A DNA stretch of 64,000 nucleotides, taken from positions 26,786-90,785 of the forward strand of contig JAJPIT010000030.1 in NCBI GenBank assembly GCA_021324615.1. Direction: 5' to 3'. Under the pieces are notes generated by a model, which saw only the letters and a program-made list of their open reading frames with translations, was not told where the DNA came from and ran no database searches. This stretch comes from Terriglobia bacterium. GTDB lineage: Bacteria > Acidobacteriota > Terriglobia > Bryobacterales > Bryobacteraceae. Positions 16,380-26,098 of the stretch are shown piece by piece (the first letter of the stretch is position 1; each line of letters opens with the position of its first letter). A program made the position numbers and the translations under genes.

Positions 16380-18715
16380 TCAGAAGATACTTTGCTGGCG
16401 CTTCAGGGTTCCGAAGGTGCCGATATTGGAGATCGCAAAGGAGGCCTGCCACTGGCTGTCGTCGCGCAGCCCGACGTTGAATCGCCGGTATTGAACGCTG
16501 AAGCCGCAGCAGTCGGTGTTATACGTCACCTGGGCGTCCCACCATTGCAGCGTTGCTGCCTTCAGATCGTAATAGATGTCGAAGCCGGTGTTCCATCCGC
16601 GGCTGTTGGGATTGCCGTAGCCGATGCGGGTGTGGAACTGATTGGCGCGCGGCTCCAGAAACGAGGGCTCGTCGATATCGGTATGGCCGAACATCCAGAA
16701 CCACTTCTGGATTCGCCCGTCGATCGAGACGCTGCTGTTGGCCAGCCTGCGGAACAGCGGATCGTAATCCAGGCGCCATTCGAAGTTCACCCGCGACTGC
16801 ACCCGCAGCTCGCTGGAAACCGGCGAGTAGGAGCGCGGCGCGTTCAAAAAATCGAACCCGGTGAGATCGATGGCCGGCAGGATCACGTTGCGCTGGCCGG
16901 CGATGACCGCGCCGCCGAAGGTCGGATCGAAGTATTTGTCCCAGCGAACCTGCCAGGTGAGAAAGTCGGAGATGGCGCCGTTGCGGTCCTTGGTCATCAG
17001 GCGGTTGGTGATGGAGAACTCCACCTGGTTGGTGTTGGCCAGGATATCGGTGGAGTCGAACCGGATGATGTCGTTGAAGTTATCGATTCCATTGACGTAT
17101 TTGTACGTCACCCGCGGCTCGATCACGTGCTTGACCTTTTCTCCCATCCACTTGGGCGGATGGTTGAAAATCCGTTCCAGCGCGGGCAGCACCAGATCGA
17201 CGGTGACGTCCCGCTCATTCCGCAACAGCGGGCTTCCGTGGATCACGGGAAGTCCGGTTTGCGGATTTTCGTCCAGGCTCTGGCCATACTGCGTCTCCCG
17301 GATTCCAAAGGTCGGGATCACCTGAATGTCGTGCCAGCGGAAGGCCGTGCTGATGTGGGGCGAAAAATCGACGCGGTCGACAAAACGGGCGGTTTGATAA
17401 AGCGGCTCGGTGCGGTCGAGCAGGCCGATGCTGCCTTCGAAAGACACCCAGAACGGCCACTTGTCCAGGTCCAACTGGTGTTCGCTTAGGTTGGCTTCGA
17501 CCGAGGGCAGCTTGCGGATCTCGATGGTCTGGCCGGGGGTGGTGCTTTGAAACTCGACGTCGCGGGCGGCGGCGAAATAGAGTCCGAGATCGTTCCAGTG
17601 CTTGGTGAGAAAACCTACGGATTGTGTTTCAGAAAAGACGGCTTCATTAAAGGATTGCGTGAAGTCCTGAAGGAAGGCGAACGAGGACAGATAATCGAGC
17701 TGGCCGCGCGCCTGCCAGCCGTTGCCGAGTTCGTATTTGGCGAAGGCATCGACCCGCACCCCGCTGGAGGCGAGCGGTCCGCTCTGGGTGGCGTCGACGC
17801 CGAAAACGTTCAGGTCGAAGCCGTCGTTTTCGTTGAACTTTCCGCGCAGTTCGAGATAGTTGGCAAGGCCGGCGGAGGTGTAATACAAGCCGCGATACGT
17901 CAGGTCCATGCTGCGGTCGATGGCCCAATAGTAGCCGAAGCCGACCATTTTTCCATGCTGCGAGCTGTTGCCCACGTCGGGCAGAAGGAAACCGCTTTTG
18001 CGCGGCTCTTTTTTGAGCGATTTGTAAAACCAGGGGACATAAAAGACCGGCAAATTACGCAGATAGAACCAGGCATGATGCGCCACGGCGTTATCGCCGG
18101 GGACCATGTCGAACTCGGGCGCGCGCAGGATCCACCAGGGGTTGGGCAGCATGCAGTCGGTGAGGAAGCCGTCGTGCAAGATGTAGCGGTCGCCCACGCG
18201 TTCCGCCCATTTGGCCCGAAAATAGAAGGGATTTTGGGTGGTCAGGAGACCCGGCCGGGCCTGGACTTGCGATTGGGAGGTGCCGCTGACATTAAAAAAT
18301 ACGCCGGTTTCCTGGTCGATATTGTACTCGGCGCGGTCGCAATCGAGCATCTCGCCGCGGTTGTAATTGACGTAATGGACATGCCCGCGCGCCTCGACGT
18401 CGCTGGTTTCGGTGTTCCAGTCGAGTTCGTCGGCCTGCAAGAGCATATCGCTCGATTCCACGCGCACGCTGCCGCGCAGATGGCGCCAGGGGCCGTCCAC
18501 AGTCTCATGATCCGCATCGACGTTGTAGTCGCCGGGGGCCGGGGCGTTTTCGTGCGGAATCCGGATTTTCTGGTTTACGTTGGGGCTTGGGGCGGGCTGC
18601 GCCGGGGGCGCGGGTAAAGCGGGACTGAATGTCTGGGCGGACAAGGCGAAGGGGAAAATGATGGTTATCAGGACAAAAAAAGCGCCTCGTAAAGCATAAA
18701 GTTCGTGACAAACAT
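16380..18715 (-). CDS. lptD: LPS-assembly outer-membrane protein LptD (start region disturbed)
   Basis: About 775 residues. Periplasmic beta-taco (OstA/LptA-like: HLRGSVRVESSDMLLQADEL, EARGHVHYVNYN) then a C-terminal LptD beta-barrel ending near 16380. Inserts LPS into the outer leaflet with LptE. The N-terminal signal helix (VLITIIFPFALSAQ) has no ATG, GTG or TTG in its own frame. ATGs at 18715 and 18697 are one frame off, and a T7 run (18675-18681) lies between. Adding one T would give a normal signal peptide starting MFVTNFMLYEA. So either a one-base error, slippage, or a non-standard start. 18715 is my best boundary. Confidence 0.85.
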
Positions 18716-18859
18716 CACCGAATATGATAGGAAGGAGTGAGAGGGTAGTACTACAACGGCTGGAGTCTTGGCGAACGCTCAATCGAGCACCGTAGCAGAC
18801 GTCAGTCACGAGAGTCAAGCAATCGGGATTCCAGGCCAAAGGAGCGGAGAAAGAGCTCG

Positions 18860-19675
18860 ATGCGTTGCCGATACTGCCAGGCGGTAAACGAAGCCGAGGA
18901 AAGGCGCTGCGTCCGCTGCGGGCGCCGGATGCAGTCTTCCGGCCCGCTTCCTGTTTCCCCGGGATATCTTTCGACCTCGGCGGCGCCCGCGCTGGACGAT
19001 CTGCCGTGGCGCGAGCCGGCGCCGGTCCCCCCGCCGGCGGCGCGCGAGCAGGCAAGCTATCAGCCGCCGCTGTTCCGGGACGCGCCGGGAGGGCCGAAAG
19101 TAATTCCCATTCCGACGCTGACGCCGGTGAAGCCGCGGGCCCGTGAAGATTTCTCACAGGTGAAGCGGAACCGGCCGCGGCGGCGCCCGCCGGAAGGTCA
19201 GCAGACCCTGGATTTCAACGGCCAGAAGGCGTTCGAACCGGAATTGCAGGCGGTGATTTATTGCGATGCGCGGGTGGCCTCGCCGACGCACCGTCTGCTG
19301 GCCGCGGCCATTGACGCGAGCATGATCTTCACCGCCGTGGGCATATTTCTGGCGATCTTCTTCATCTCCGGCGGCGTGATGGCGTTTTCGAAACAGAACA
19401 TCCCGTTCTTTTTGTGCGTGGTTGTTCTGATCACGGCGCTCTATCGCAGCTTCTGGTATCTGGCCGGCGGCGATTCTCCGGGAATGCGCCTGGCTGGACT
19501 GCGGCTGGTGGATTTCGACGGCCGCCGTCCGGACCGCGATCAGCGCGGCATGCGGCAGATCGCCAGCCTGTTGAGCATCGTTTCGGCCGGGCTCGGTTTA
19601 GTCTGGGCGCTGGTGGACGAGGAAAGCCTCACCTGGCACGATCATATTTCGAAGACGTTTCCCACCGCGGGCTGA
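18860..19675 (+). CDS. Zinc-ribbon and RDD-domain membrane protein
   Basis: 271 residues. N-terminal zinc ribbon MRCRYCQAVNEAEERRCVRC with four Cys in CxxC...CxxC. A Pro-rich linker (~35-120) follows, then a C-terminal RDD domain (~150-270) with helices SMIFTAVGIFLAIFFI and FFLCVVVLITALYRSFW and the typical RDD core (SPGMRLAGLRLVDFDG). RDD proteins are inner-membrane proteins of unclear transport role. Shine-Dalgarno GGAG lies upstream. It is followed by a GT39-like gene with a gap of 52 bases. Confidence 0.85.
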   Translation: MRCRYCQAVNEAEERRCVRCGRRMQSSGPLPVSPGYLSTSAAPALDDLPWREPAPVPPPAAREQASYQPPLFRDAPGGPKVIPIPTLTPVKPRAREDFSQVKRNRPRRRPPEGQQTLDFNGQKAFEPELQAVIYCDARVASPTHRLLAAAIDASMIFTAVGIFLAIFFISGGVMAFSKQNIPFFLCVVVLITALYRSFWYLAGGDSPGMRLAGLRLVDFDGRRPDRDQRGMRQIASLLSIVSAGLGLVWALVDEESLTWHDHISKTFPTAG

Positions 19676-19727
19676 ACTCCTTTGCAGTCATAATGCTTCC
19701 GGAGCCATCGGCCGATTTTCTCAACTG

Positions 19728-21332
19728 ATGCTCCCGCGCTGGCTTCGCCTGCTGCTTCTGCTCGCCCTGCTCTTCCCGGCCACTCGATTTCTGTACCTGA
19801 ATCGCGAGATGCCGAGCTTCGGCCGCGCGCACGACGACGGGCTTTTCTTCGTCTCGGCAAAAGGACTGGCCGAAGGCCGGGGCTATCGCATTCTGAGCCT
19901 GCCGGGCGCGCCGCCGCAGACGAAATATCCGGTTCTTTATCCGCTTTATCTCTCCCTGATCTGGCGGATCAATCCAAATTTCCCCGACAATCTTCATTTG
20001 GCCGCGCTGTTTTGCTGGATGCCGCTGATGGCCGCGCTGGTGCTTGCGTTTTTCTATTACCGGTTGGCGCGCTGGCCGGAGCCGCGCCTGTGGGTGACGT
20101 TCGCGCTGCTGGCGCTGAATCCCTGGATGGAGATGATCGGCTCCACGCTGTTTTCCGAGATGCTGTTCCTGGCGTTTTTGCTGGCGGCGCTGATCGCGCT
20201 GGAAAAGGCGGGGATTCGAATGGCTGCTCTGGCGGGCGTGCTTGCCGGATGCGCCTACCTGACGCGTTCGGCCGCGATCGCGCTGCTGGTGTCGGCGCCG
20301 GCAGTGCTGCTATGGAAACGCGAGCGCGCGCGAGCCGCGGCGTTTCTTGCGGCGATGCTGCCGTTCGCCGCCGCGTGGATGACGTGGACGCATTTCCATA
20401 CTCCCACCGCGACCGATCCGACCACCATTTATTACACGAATTATTTCGCGCTGGAGCGGGCAAACGTCGATTTCGGAAATATCGGCCTGGTCGTCTGGAA
20501 GAACCTGGACAGTTTTCTGAGCGCGGCGGGCGGCTTCTTTCTTCCTAACGTGATCTCCGGACCGGCGATGAAGATGCTGACGGAGGCGCTGGCTGTAGGG
20601 GCTGTGGCGGGCGCGGTGCGGCTGGCGCGCCGCGGCGTGTTCGTCCAGTATGCCCTGTTTTCGCTGATTTCCACGCTGATTGTCCTGGTCTGGACCGAAT
20701 GCAATGAGCGGCTGATCCTTCCGATGCTCCCGCTGCTGGCGGCGGGCGCGGTCGAGGAGGCGCGTCATTTCTGGAGGCTGATTGGCGGCGCGTTCCGGCA
20801 TCGCGACCGTTCGCAGCGCGCCGCAGCTTATGTGACGATGTCGGCGGCCTCGATGCTGGCGGTGGCGGGAATCTCGGCGCAGCTTTGGATCTCGCTATTC
20901 GTCCTGCCAGGATCCATTCCGAAGAGCTCCGCCGCGGATCTCGCCGCCGCCGGGGCGTGGCTCAAGTCGAATACGCCGGAATCGGCGCGGGTGCTCTCCG
21001 GCGACGATCCCGTGCTATACCTTTATTCCGGCCGGCAGGGCAACGATCTGCCGTTCATGTACCGCTGGATTTACGCCGAAGAGAACGAAAAGTTTCTCGA
21101 ATCGTACCGCAATATTGTGTCTTACTGCGCCTCGCACGGCTTCGCTTACGTCCTGGTGGCCGGCGGACAGGATACGGCGCTGCTCACCAATGACCGGGAT
21201 CGCGCGCAAATCCTTCGCGAAATCGCGGAAAACCCCGGGTTGAAGCCGGTTTTTCACGCCGGGCAGGCGACCATTTACAGAGTTGCGCCGCAAAAAATCA
21301 CCGAAGCGGCGCAGGCGCGAGCCGAGGAATGA
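19728..21332 (+). CDS. Multi-TM glycosyltransferase (GT39/ArnT-like)
   Basis: 534 residues, about 10-12 membrane helices in the first ~400 residues and a soluble C-terminal part. The first loop carries an Asp pair (SFGRAHDDGLFFVSAKGLAE), as in dolichol- or undecaprenyl-phosphate-sugar-using mannosyltransferases (PMT/ArnT). It would transfer a sugar from a polyprenyl carrier to an envelope acceptor on the periplasmic side. Specificity is unknown. It ends one base before the convergent HDAC-like gene, so there is no room for a terminator between them. Confidence 0.8.
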   Translation: MLPRWLRLLLLLALLFPATRFLYLNREMPSFGRAHDDGLFFVSAKGLAEGRGYRILSLPGAPPQTKYPVLYPLYLSLIWRINPNFPDNLHLAALFCWMPLMAALVLAFFYYRLARWPEPRLWVTFALLALNPWMEMIGSTLFSEMLFLAFLLAALIALEKAGIRMAALAGVLAGCAYLTRSAAIALLVSAPAVLLWKRERARAAAFLAAMLPFAAAWMTWTHFHTPTATDPTTIYYTNYFALERANVDFGNIGLVVWKNLDSFLSAAGGFFLPNVISGPAMKMLTEALAVGAVAGAVRLARRGVFVQYALFSLISTLIVLVWTECNERLILPMLPLLAAGAVEEARHFWRLIGGAFRHRDRSQRAAAYVTMSAASMLAVAGISAQLWISLFVLPGSIPKSSAADLAAAGAWLKSNTPESARVLSGDDPVLYLYSGRQGNDLPFMYRWIYAEENEKFLESYRNIVSYCASHGFAYVLVAGGQDTALLTNDRDRAQILREIAENPGLKPVFHAGQATIYRVAPQKITEAAQARAEE

Positions 21333-22247
21333 TCAGTTGATTTTTTGATAAACCTCGGCCGCGGCTTTCGCGGTATTGGAGTGGATGGTCACGGTGTCCT
21401 CCAGTTGCAGCGCGTAACCTCCGGCGAGCGTCACCACCGCCGGCGCGCCGTTTTGGCGGGAAAAGTCGAGCACCAGCCGGTCCCGTTCCTTTAATCCTTC
21501 GATGGACAGATTGAGGCCGCCGAGCTGGTCGCCGCGATAGGGATCGGCTCCGGCGACATACATCACGAGCTGCGGATGAAATTCGGCAAAAGCCTTGCGG
21601 CAGGCCGCGCGGAGCAGATCCAGATACTCCTGGTCGCCCACGCCGTCTTCCAGGTCCACGTCGAGGTTGGAGGGCGGCTTGATGCTCGGGTAGTTGCGCC
21701 ATTGGTGGAGGGAGAGCGTGAACACGGACGGATCGGAGGCAAAGATCGCCGCGGTGCCGTTGCCGTGGTGCACATCGCAATCGATCACCATGGCGCGTTC
21801 GATCAATCTTTCCTGCTGCAATTTGCGAATCGCGACGGCCACATCGTGAATCGCGCAAAAACCTTCGCCGTGGCCGGGGAAGGCGTGATGAAATCCGCCG
21901 CCGACGTTGAATCCGAGGCCATGCTCCAAGGCCAGCCGCGCGGCGAGCGTCGTGCCGCCGGCGGCGAGCCAGAATGCGTTCACCATCTGCGGCGAATAAG
22001 GGATTTCGAGCTTCATCAGTTCCAGGGCGCCGAGCGTGCCCTGCTTCAACCGCGTGACCCATCCGCGCTGATGCACCAGCAGGATGTCTTCGTCGGCGGC
22101 TGGCGGAGGCTCGACGAAATCGCCGGCTTCGGCGAATCCTTCGGCCAGCAGACGTTCGCGAATCAGGCGGTATTTTTGGGAGGGAAACACGTGCGAACCG
22201 AGGTTCAGGTCGTAGCCGTCGTGATAAACCAGCTTAAACGGAAGCAC
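21333..22247 (-). CDS. Histone deacetylase family protein (AcuC/HDAC-like)
   Basis: 304 residues from GTG 22247, chosen because GGAGG lies nine bases upstream; an ATG at 22280 without this site is the alternative. Zn-dependent deacetylase fold: His-His in NVGGGFHHAFPGHGEG, zinc ligands D and H in DCDVHHGNG, second Asp in GADPYRGDQLGG, and the catalytic Tyr in LAGGYA. Removes acetyl groups from lysine or polyamines; AcuC relatives reactivate acetyl-CoA synthetase. Overlaps the end of pta by 14 bases, so the two are co-translated. Confidence 0.88.
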   Translation of the reverse strand: MLPFKLVYHDGYDLNLGSHVFPSQKYRLIRERLLAEGFAEAGDFVEPPPAADEDILLVHQRGWVTRLKQGTLGALELMKLEIPYSPQMVNAFWLAAGGTTLAARLALEHGLGFNVGGGFHHAFPGHGEGFCAIHDVAVAIRKLQQERLIERAMVIDCDVHHGNGTAAIFASDPSVFTLSLHQWRNYPSIKPPSNLDVDLEDGVGDQEYLDLLRAACRKAFAEFHPQLVMYVAGADPYRGDQLGGLNLSIEGLKERDRLVLDFSRQNGAPAVVTLAGGYALQLEDTVTIHSNTAKAAAEVYQKIN

Positions 22248-23190
22248 AGGCGCATTCCTCCGATTGCAGAGCGGTGACAATGGCGGCGCCGTAAATTTCC
22301 TCCTCCGACGAGCCGCGGGAGAGATCGTTAAAGGGCTTGGCCAGGCCTTGCAGGAACGGGCCGAAGGCGGCCGCGCCGCCCAGGCGCTCGACCAGTTTAT
22401 AGGCGATATTGGCGCTGGCCAGGTCGGGGAAGATGAGGGCGTTGGCGCGGCCGGCGACCGGCGATCCGGGAGCCTTCCGCCGGGCGACGTCAGGCACCAG
22501 CGCGGCGTCGCCCTGCAATTCGCCGTCGGCCTGCAAATCGGGAGAGGACTCGCGCAAGATCCGCAGGCTTTCGGTCACCTTACCGATCGAAGGATGCGCC
22601 GCGCTGCCTTTGGTGGAGAAGCTGAGCAGCGCCAGACGCGGCTCGGCGCCCATCACCGCGCGGACGGACCGGGCGGTAGCCAGGGCGATGGCGGCGATCT
22701 CCTCGGCCGAGGGCTGCACCACCACGGCGGCGTCGGCGAAGGCGAGCACTCCATCCTCGCCGAAGCGGGAATCGGCGGCGCACATGAAGAAGACTCCGGA
22801 GACGGTGCGAATCCCGCGCGCGGTTCCGATGGCGTGCAGCGCGGCGCGAACCGTTTCGGCGGTGGTGTTGACGGCTCCGCCCACGCCTCCATCGGCATCG
22901 CCGGCGGCGACCATCAGGGCGGCGCGATATAACGGATTGCGGGCGATCCCCGACGCTTCCTCGCGGGTGACGCCTTTTGCGCGGCGGCGTTCGAAATAGA
23001 GTTCGGCGTATTTCGGGGCGTCTTCTTCCCGGTCCAGCAGAACCGGCTCGATGAGCCCTTCCGCGGCCAGCCGCCTTGCTGCGGCGATCACGCGGGGATC
23101 GCCGCCTTCGGGAAAAACGATGCGTTTTTTGCCGAGGCGGCGCAGCCGTTCGATCTGGCGCGAAAGAAAGCGCGCTGCGGAGCCGTTCAT
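22234..23190 (-). CDS. pta: Phosphate acetyltransferase
   Basis: 318 residues, single-domain PTA_PTB form. Converts acetyl-CoA and phosphate to acetyl phosphate. Motifs: KKRIVFPEGGDPRVIAAARR at the N-terminus, GGAVNTTAETVRAAL, LLSFSTKGSAAHP, QGDAALVPDVARRKAPGSPV and FPDLASANIAYKL. No ackA gene is adjacent; the partner here is the deacetylase gene overlapping its 3' end. A TAAAAT hexamer ends seven bases before the ATG and no Shine-Dalgarno sequence is visible. Confidence 0.93.
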   Translation of the reverse strand: MNGSAARFLSRQIERLRRLGKKRIVFPEGGDPRVIAAARRLAAEGLIEPVLLDREEDAPKYAELYFERRRAKGVTREEASGIARNPLYRAALMVAAGDADGGVGGAVNTTAETVRAALHAIGTARGIRTVSGVFFMCAADSRFGEDGVLAFADAAVVVQPSAEEIAAIALATARSVRAVMGAEPRLALLSFSTKGSAAHPSIGKVTESLRILRESSPDLQADGELQGDAALVPDVARRKAPGSPVAGRANALIFPDLASANIAYKLVERLGGAAAFGPFLQGLAKPFNDLSRGSSEEEIYGAAIVTALQSEECACASV

Positions 23191-23234
23191 CGCTTCAATT
23201 TTAGACGGTCATGCGCCGGCGGCCGAGGGCGGCG

Positions 23235-23957
23235 CTATCTGCCATGAAACAGGCGGACCGCCAGAGAATCCGGCAGGCCCGCGGCGCGGATCTTCGCCGC
23301 CGCCTTTTCGACGTCGTAAGGCGTCCGGCGGTATTCGATGCGCCGTTCCTCGGTCCAGTAGATGGCGTAGGCCGCGCGCGGATCGCCATCGCGCGGCTGT
23401 CCCACCGCGCCGGGATTCAGCAGAAAAAAATGGCGGGGCTCCAATTCGAGCATGCCTTTCGGAGCGATGGCCCGCACTCCGCCGCGCGCCACCAGGAAAC
23501 CGCCCTGCAAATGGGTATGCCCGAAAAACGTCGCCTGCGCCTGGAGAAAGGGCAGCATGTGGGACGCCTCAAATGCGGTGGCCAGATACTCGTCTTCGTC
23601 GGCCGGGGAACCGTGGGTCAGGTCGTAATCTTCATAGCGCAGGGGCCCGCGGGGAAGGTTGCGCAAAAATTCTGCGTTTTCTTCGGCCAGAACCGAGCGC
23701 GTCCACTCCGCCGCCCGGCGGGCAGAGCCGTTGTACTCTTCCAGCGAATCGGCGGAGGCGCAGGCGCGGTCATGATTGCCGCGGACCGTGACGGCCACAT
23801 GCGCGCGGGCCCACTCGACCACGGCGTTGGGATCGGCGCCGTAGCCGACCAGATCGCCCAGGCAAATAATGCGGTCATATTGGCCCTCGGCATCGGCCAG
23901 CACCGCTTCGAGCGCCTCCAGATTGCCGTGAATGTCGCTGAGGATCAGGCGCGGCAC
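23235..23957 (-). CDS. Metallophosphoesterase (YfcE/diadenosine-type)
   Basis: 240 residues from GTG 23957, which lies in the end of the preceding gene. Calcineurin-like motifs in order: LSDIHGN, GDLVGYGADP, GNHD, FFGHTHLQG, with ENAEFLRNLPRG and LLNPGAVGQPRD. Cytoplasmic. Hydrolyses a phosphomono- or diester; the substrate is unknown. Co-transcribed with the membrane-anchored metallophosphoesterase upstream (overlap 13 bases), so two unlike members of the same superfamily occur in tandem. Confidence 0.86.
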   Translation of the reverse strand: MPRLILSDIHGNLEALEAVLADAEGQYDRIICLGDLVGYGADPNAVVEWARAHVAVTVRGNHDRACASADSLEEYNGSARRAAEWTRSVLAEENAEFLRNLPRGPLRYEDYDLTHGSPADEDEYLATAFEASHMLPFLQAQATFFGHTHLQGGFLVARGGVRAIAPKGMLELEPRHFFLLNPGAVGQPRDGDPRAAYAIYWTEERRIEYRRTPYDVEKAAAKIRAAGLPDSLAVRLFHGR

Positions 23958-25117
23958 AATTTTAACAGCGCCACCTCGGGAGCGCACGCCAGCCGGATGG
24001 GCGCGCCGATGGTCCCGATGCCGCGCGAGACAAAAATGGTCTTGCCGTCCTTCCGGTAGATTCCATCGATGTAGCGGGTGAAGAACGTGGCGATGCTCAA
24101 GCTCGCATCCAGGATTTCGACGCGCACCTGGCCGCCGTGGGTGTGCCCGGAGATGGTGAAATCCCATCCTTGTTTGACGGCCGCGGGAAACACGTCGGGG
24201 TTGTGCGACATCAGCACGTTCAGCGCGCCGGGCGCGATCAGTTGCCCGGCGCCGGAGAGATAGTGCGAGTGCATGCGCTGATAATCAACGCCGGCAAGAT
24301 TGATCACCGCGCCGCCGAAGCGCAGCGTCTCGGCTCTTTGGCGGAGAAAGCGCATGCCCAGGTCCGCGCCCCGCTTTTCGACGTAGTCCTCCACGCCGGC
24401 GTAGCGTTCGTGATTGCCGAGGCAGCCATAGATTCCCGCGCCGGCGCGCAGGTAGCGGAGGCGGTCCAGGCATTCGTCCAGAGGATCGGCGGCGGTTGAG
24501 ATGAGGTCGCCGGTGACCAGCGCCAGATGGGCGCGCGTTTCGTTGGCCATGGCCACGGCGCGGTCCAGGTCCCGCGCGGAGAGAAACGGGCTCAAATGGA
24601 TATCGGTCAACTGGACGATTCGCAGGCCTTCCAGGTCCGGATGCAGGTTGGGAATCGCGATATTTTCCTCGCGCAGCCGCAGATCGAGCCGCTCGATAAA
24701 GACTCCGTAGCCGATGGCCGCCGCGGGGGCGGTAAACAGGGCCGCATGGGCGGCGCGCAGGAGGTTCCGGCGCGCCGGGCTGAACTCCGGACGTGCGCGC
24801 GGCAGCAGGTGCGAGGTGAGGAAAGCGACCAGAAACAGCATGGTGAACAGCGCCCAGGCGAGCATCAATCCGCGCCCCCAGCCGTACCACCACGGCGAAA
24901 CGTGCCTCATCACGCGATGGGCGCGCAGGGCGAAAGCGAGCACGGTGGTTAAAGCTGAAATCGCCGCCAGAGCGACGACGCCGCGGCGCGCCCAGCGGGG
25001 CCAGCGCGTTCCGGGAACCCGCAAAATCCAGAACGCCCCCGCCGCCTGCACCAGCAGGATAATCGTCAAACCGATCATGTCGGCGAGATTGCTCAGGACG
25101 TAGCGAAGCAGCACCAC
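23945..25117 (-). CDS. Membrane-anchored metallophosphoesterase (YkuE/YaeI-like)
   Basis: 390 residues: four membrane helices in the first ~140 residues, then a calcineurin-like domain with VQLTDIHLSPFL, TGDLIS, GCLGNHE, VLMSHNPDVFP and SGHTHGGQ. Relatives (YkuE, YaeI) act on phospholipid-linked phosphates at the membrane. GTG start at 25117. Divergent from the PfkB gene with 36 bases between. Confidence 0.86.
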   Translation of the reverse strand: MVLLRYVLSNLADMIGLTIILLVQAAGAFWILRVPGTRWPRWARRGVVALAAISALTTVLAFALRAHRVMRHVSPWWYGWGRGLMLAWALFTMLFLVAFLTSHLLPRARPEFSPARRNLLRAAHAALFTAPAAAIGYGVFIERLDLRLREENIAIPNLHPDLEGLRIVQLTDIHLSPFLSARDLDRAVAMANETRAHLALVTGDLISTAADPLDECLDRLRYLRAGAGIYGCLGNHERYAGVEDYVEKRGADLGMRFLRQRAETLRFGGAVINLAGVDYQRMHSHYLSGAGQLIAPGALNVLMSHNPDVFPAAVKQGWDFTISGHTHGGQVRVEILDASLSIATFFTRYIDGIYRKDGKTIFVSRGIGTIGAPIRLACAPEVALLKLCRA

Positions 25118-25153
25118 TTCTATGTTAACCCGCGCATCTTCTACAATCTAGAA

Positions 25154-26071
25154 ATGTCCCTTGTCGTTGTCGGCTCGGTCGCCTATGACGGAGTCGAAAC
25201 CCCGCATGGCCGCGTGGAGCGGATGCTCGGCGGCGCCGCAACCTATATTTCTCTTGCTGCGAGCTTTTTTACCCGGCCGCGCCTGGTGGGAGTGGTCGGC
25301 GACGATTTCGCCGAACAAGACCGGCAACTGCTGGCCGGCCGCGGCGTCGATCTGGAGGGCCTGGAACGCGTTCCCGGCAAGACGTTTTTTTGGGCCGGAA
25401 GATACTCGGCGGACATGAACGACCGCGAAACGCTCGCTACGGAGTTGAACGTTTTCGCCGATTTTCATCCGAAATTGCCGGAAAGCTACCGCAAGGAGCC
25501 GTATTTGCTGCTGGGCAACATCCAGCCGGCGCTCCAGCGCAGCGTTCGCGCGCAGATGAACGGCCTGCGCCTGGCCGGCGGCGACACCATGAATTTCTGG
25601 ATCAAGGACTACCGCGAGGAGCTGCTGGCGACCATCGCCGAATGGGATTTCCTGCTGGTCAACGACAGCGAGGCGCGCCTGCTTTCCGGCGAAACGAACC
25701 TGCGCAAGGCCGCGACACGGATTCTGGCGATGGGTCCGCATACTTTGGTGATCAAGCGCGGGGAGTACGGTGCGATTCTGTTCCGCAAGGATTCCTATTT
25801 CATCGTGCCGGGGTATTTATTGGAAGATGTTTTCGATCCCACCGGCGCGGGCGACTGCTTCGCCGGCGGCTTCATCGGATATTTAGCCGAACAGGGTTTT
25901 GATCTGCGAGCGGATCACATCGGCCGAGGCGATTTAAGCCGCGCGGTGATTTACGGATCGGTGATGGGCAGCTTTTGCTGCGAGCGTTTCGGCGTGGGCC
26001 GCTTCCGCGACCTGACGCGGGCCGAGATCGATGCGCGTTTCGAGGAGTTTCGCCGATTCACGTCGTTTTAA
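25154..26071 (+). CDS. PfkB family carbohydrate kinase
   Basis: 305 residues. Ribokinase fold: N-terminal VVVGSVAYDGVETPHG, then the GGAATYISLAASFF substrate loop, and the C-terminal PfkB signature DPTGAGDCFAGGF with the catalytic Asp near residue 235. Phosphorylates a sugar or nucleoside with ATP; similar acidobacterial proteins are annotated only as sugar kinases. A TACAAT hexamer ends six bases before ATG 25154 and there is no Shine-Dalgarno sequence. Confidence 0.9.
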   Translation: MSLVVVGSVAYDGVETPHGRVERMLGGAATYISLAASFFTRPRLVGVVGDDFAEQDRQLLAGRGVDLEGLERVPGKTFFWAGRYSADMNDRETLATELNVFADFHPKLPESYRKEPYLLLGNIQPALQRSVRAQMNGLRLAGGDTMNFWIKDYREELLATIAEWDFLLVNDSEARLLSGETNLRKAATRILAMGPHTLVIKRGEYGAILFRKDSYFIVPGYLLEDVFDPTGAGDCFAGGFIGYLAEQGFDLRADHIGRGDLSRAVIYGSVMGSFCCERFGVGRFRDLTRAEIDARFEEFRRFTSF

Positions 26072-26098
26072 GACGCGGCGGCATCCGCCTGTGCGGAA

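Noticed and set aside
18745..18754. 10-bp palindrome GTAGTACTAC upstream of lptD as a regulator operator
   Set aside because: Only partial copies occur elsewhere (for example near 16010), too few to call an operator.
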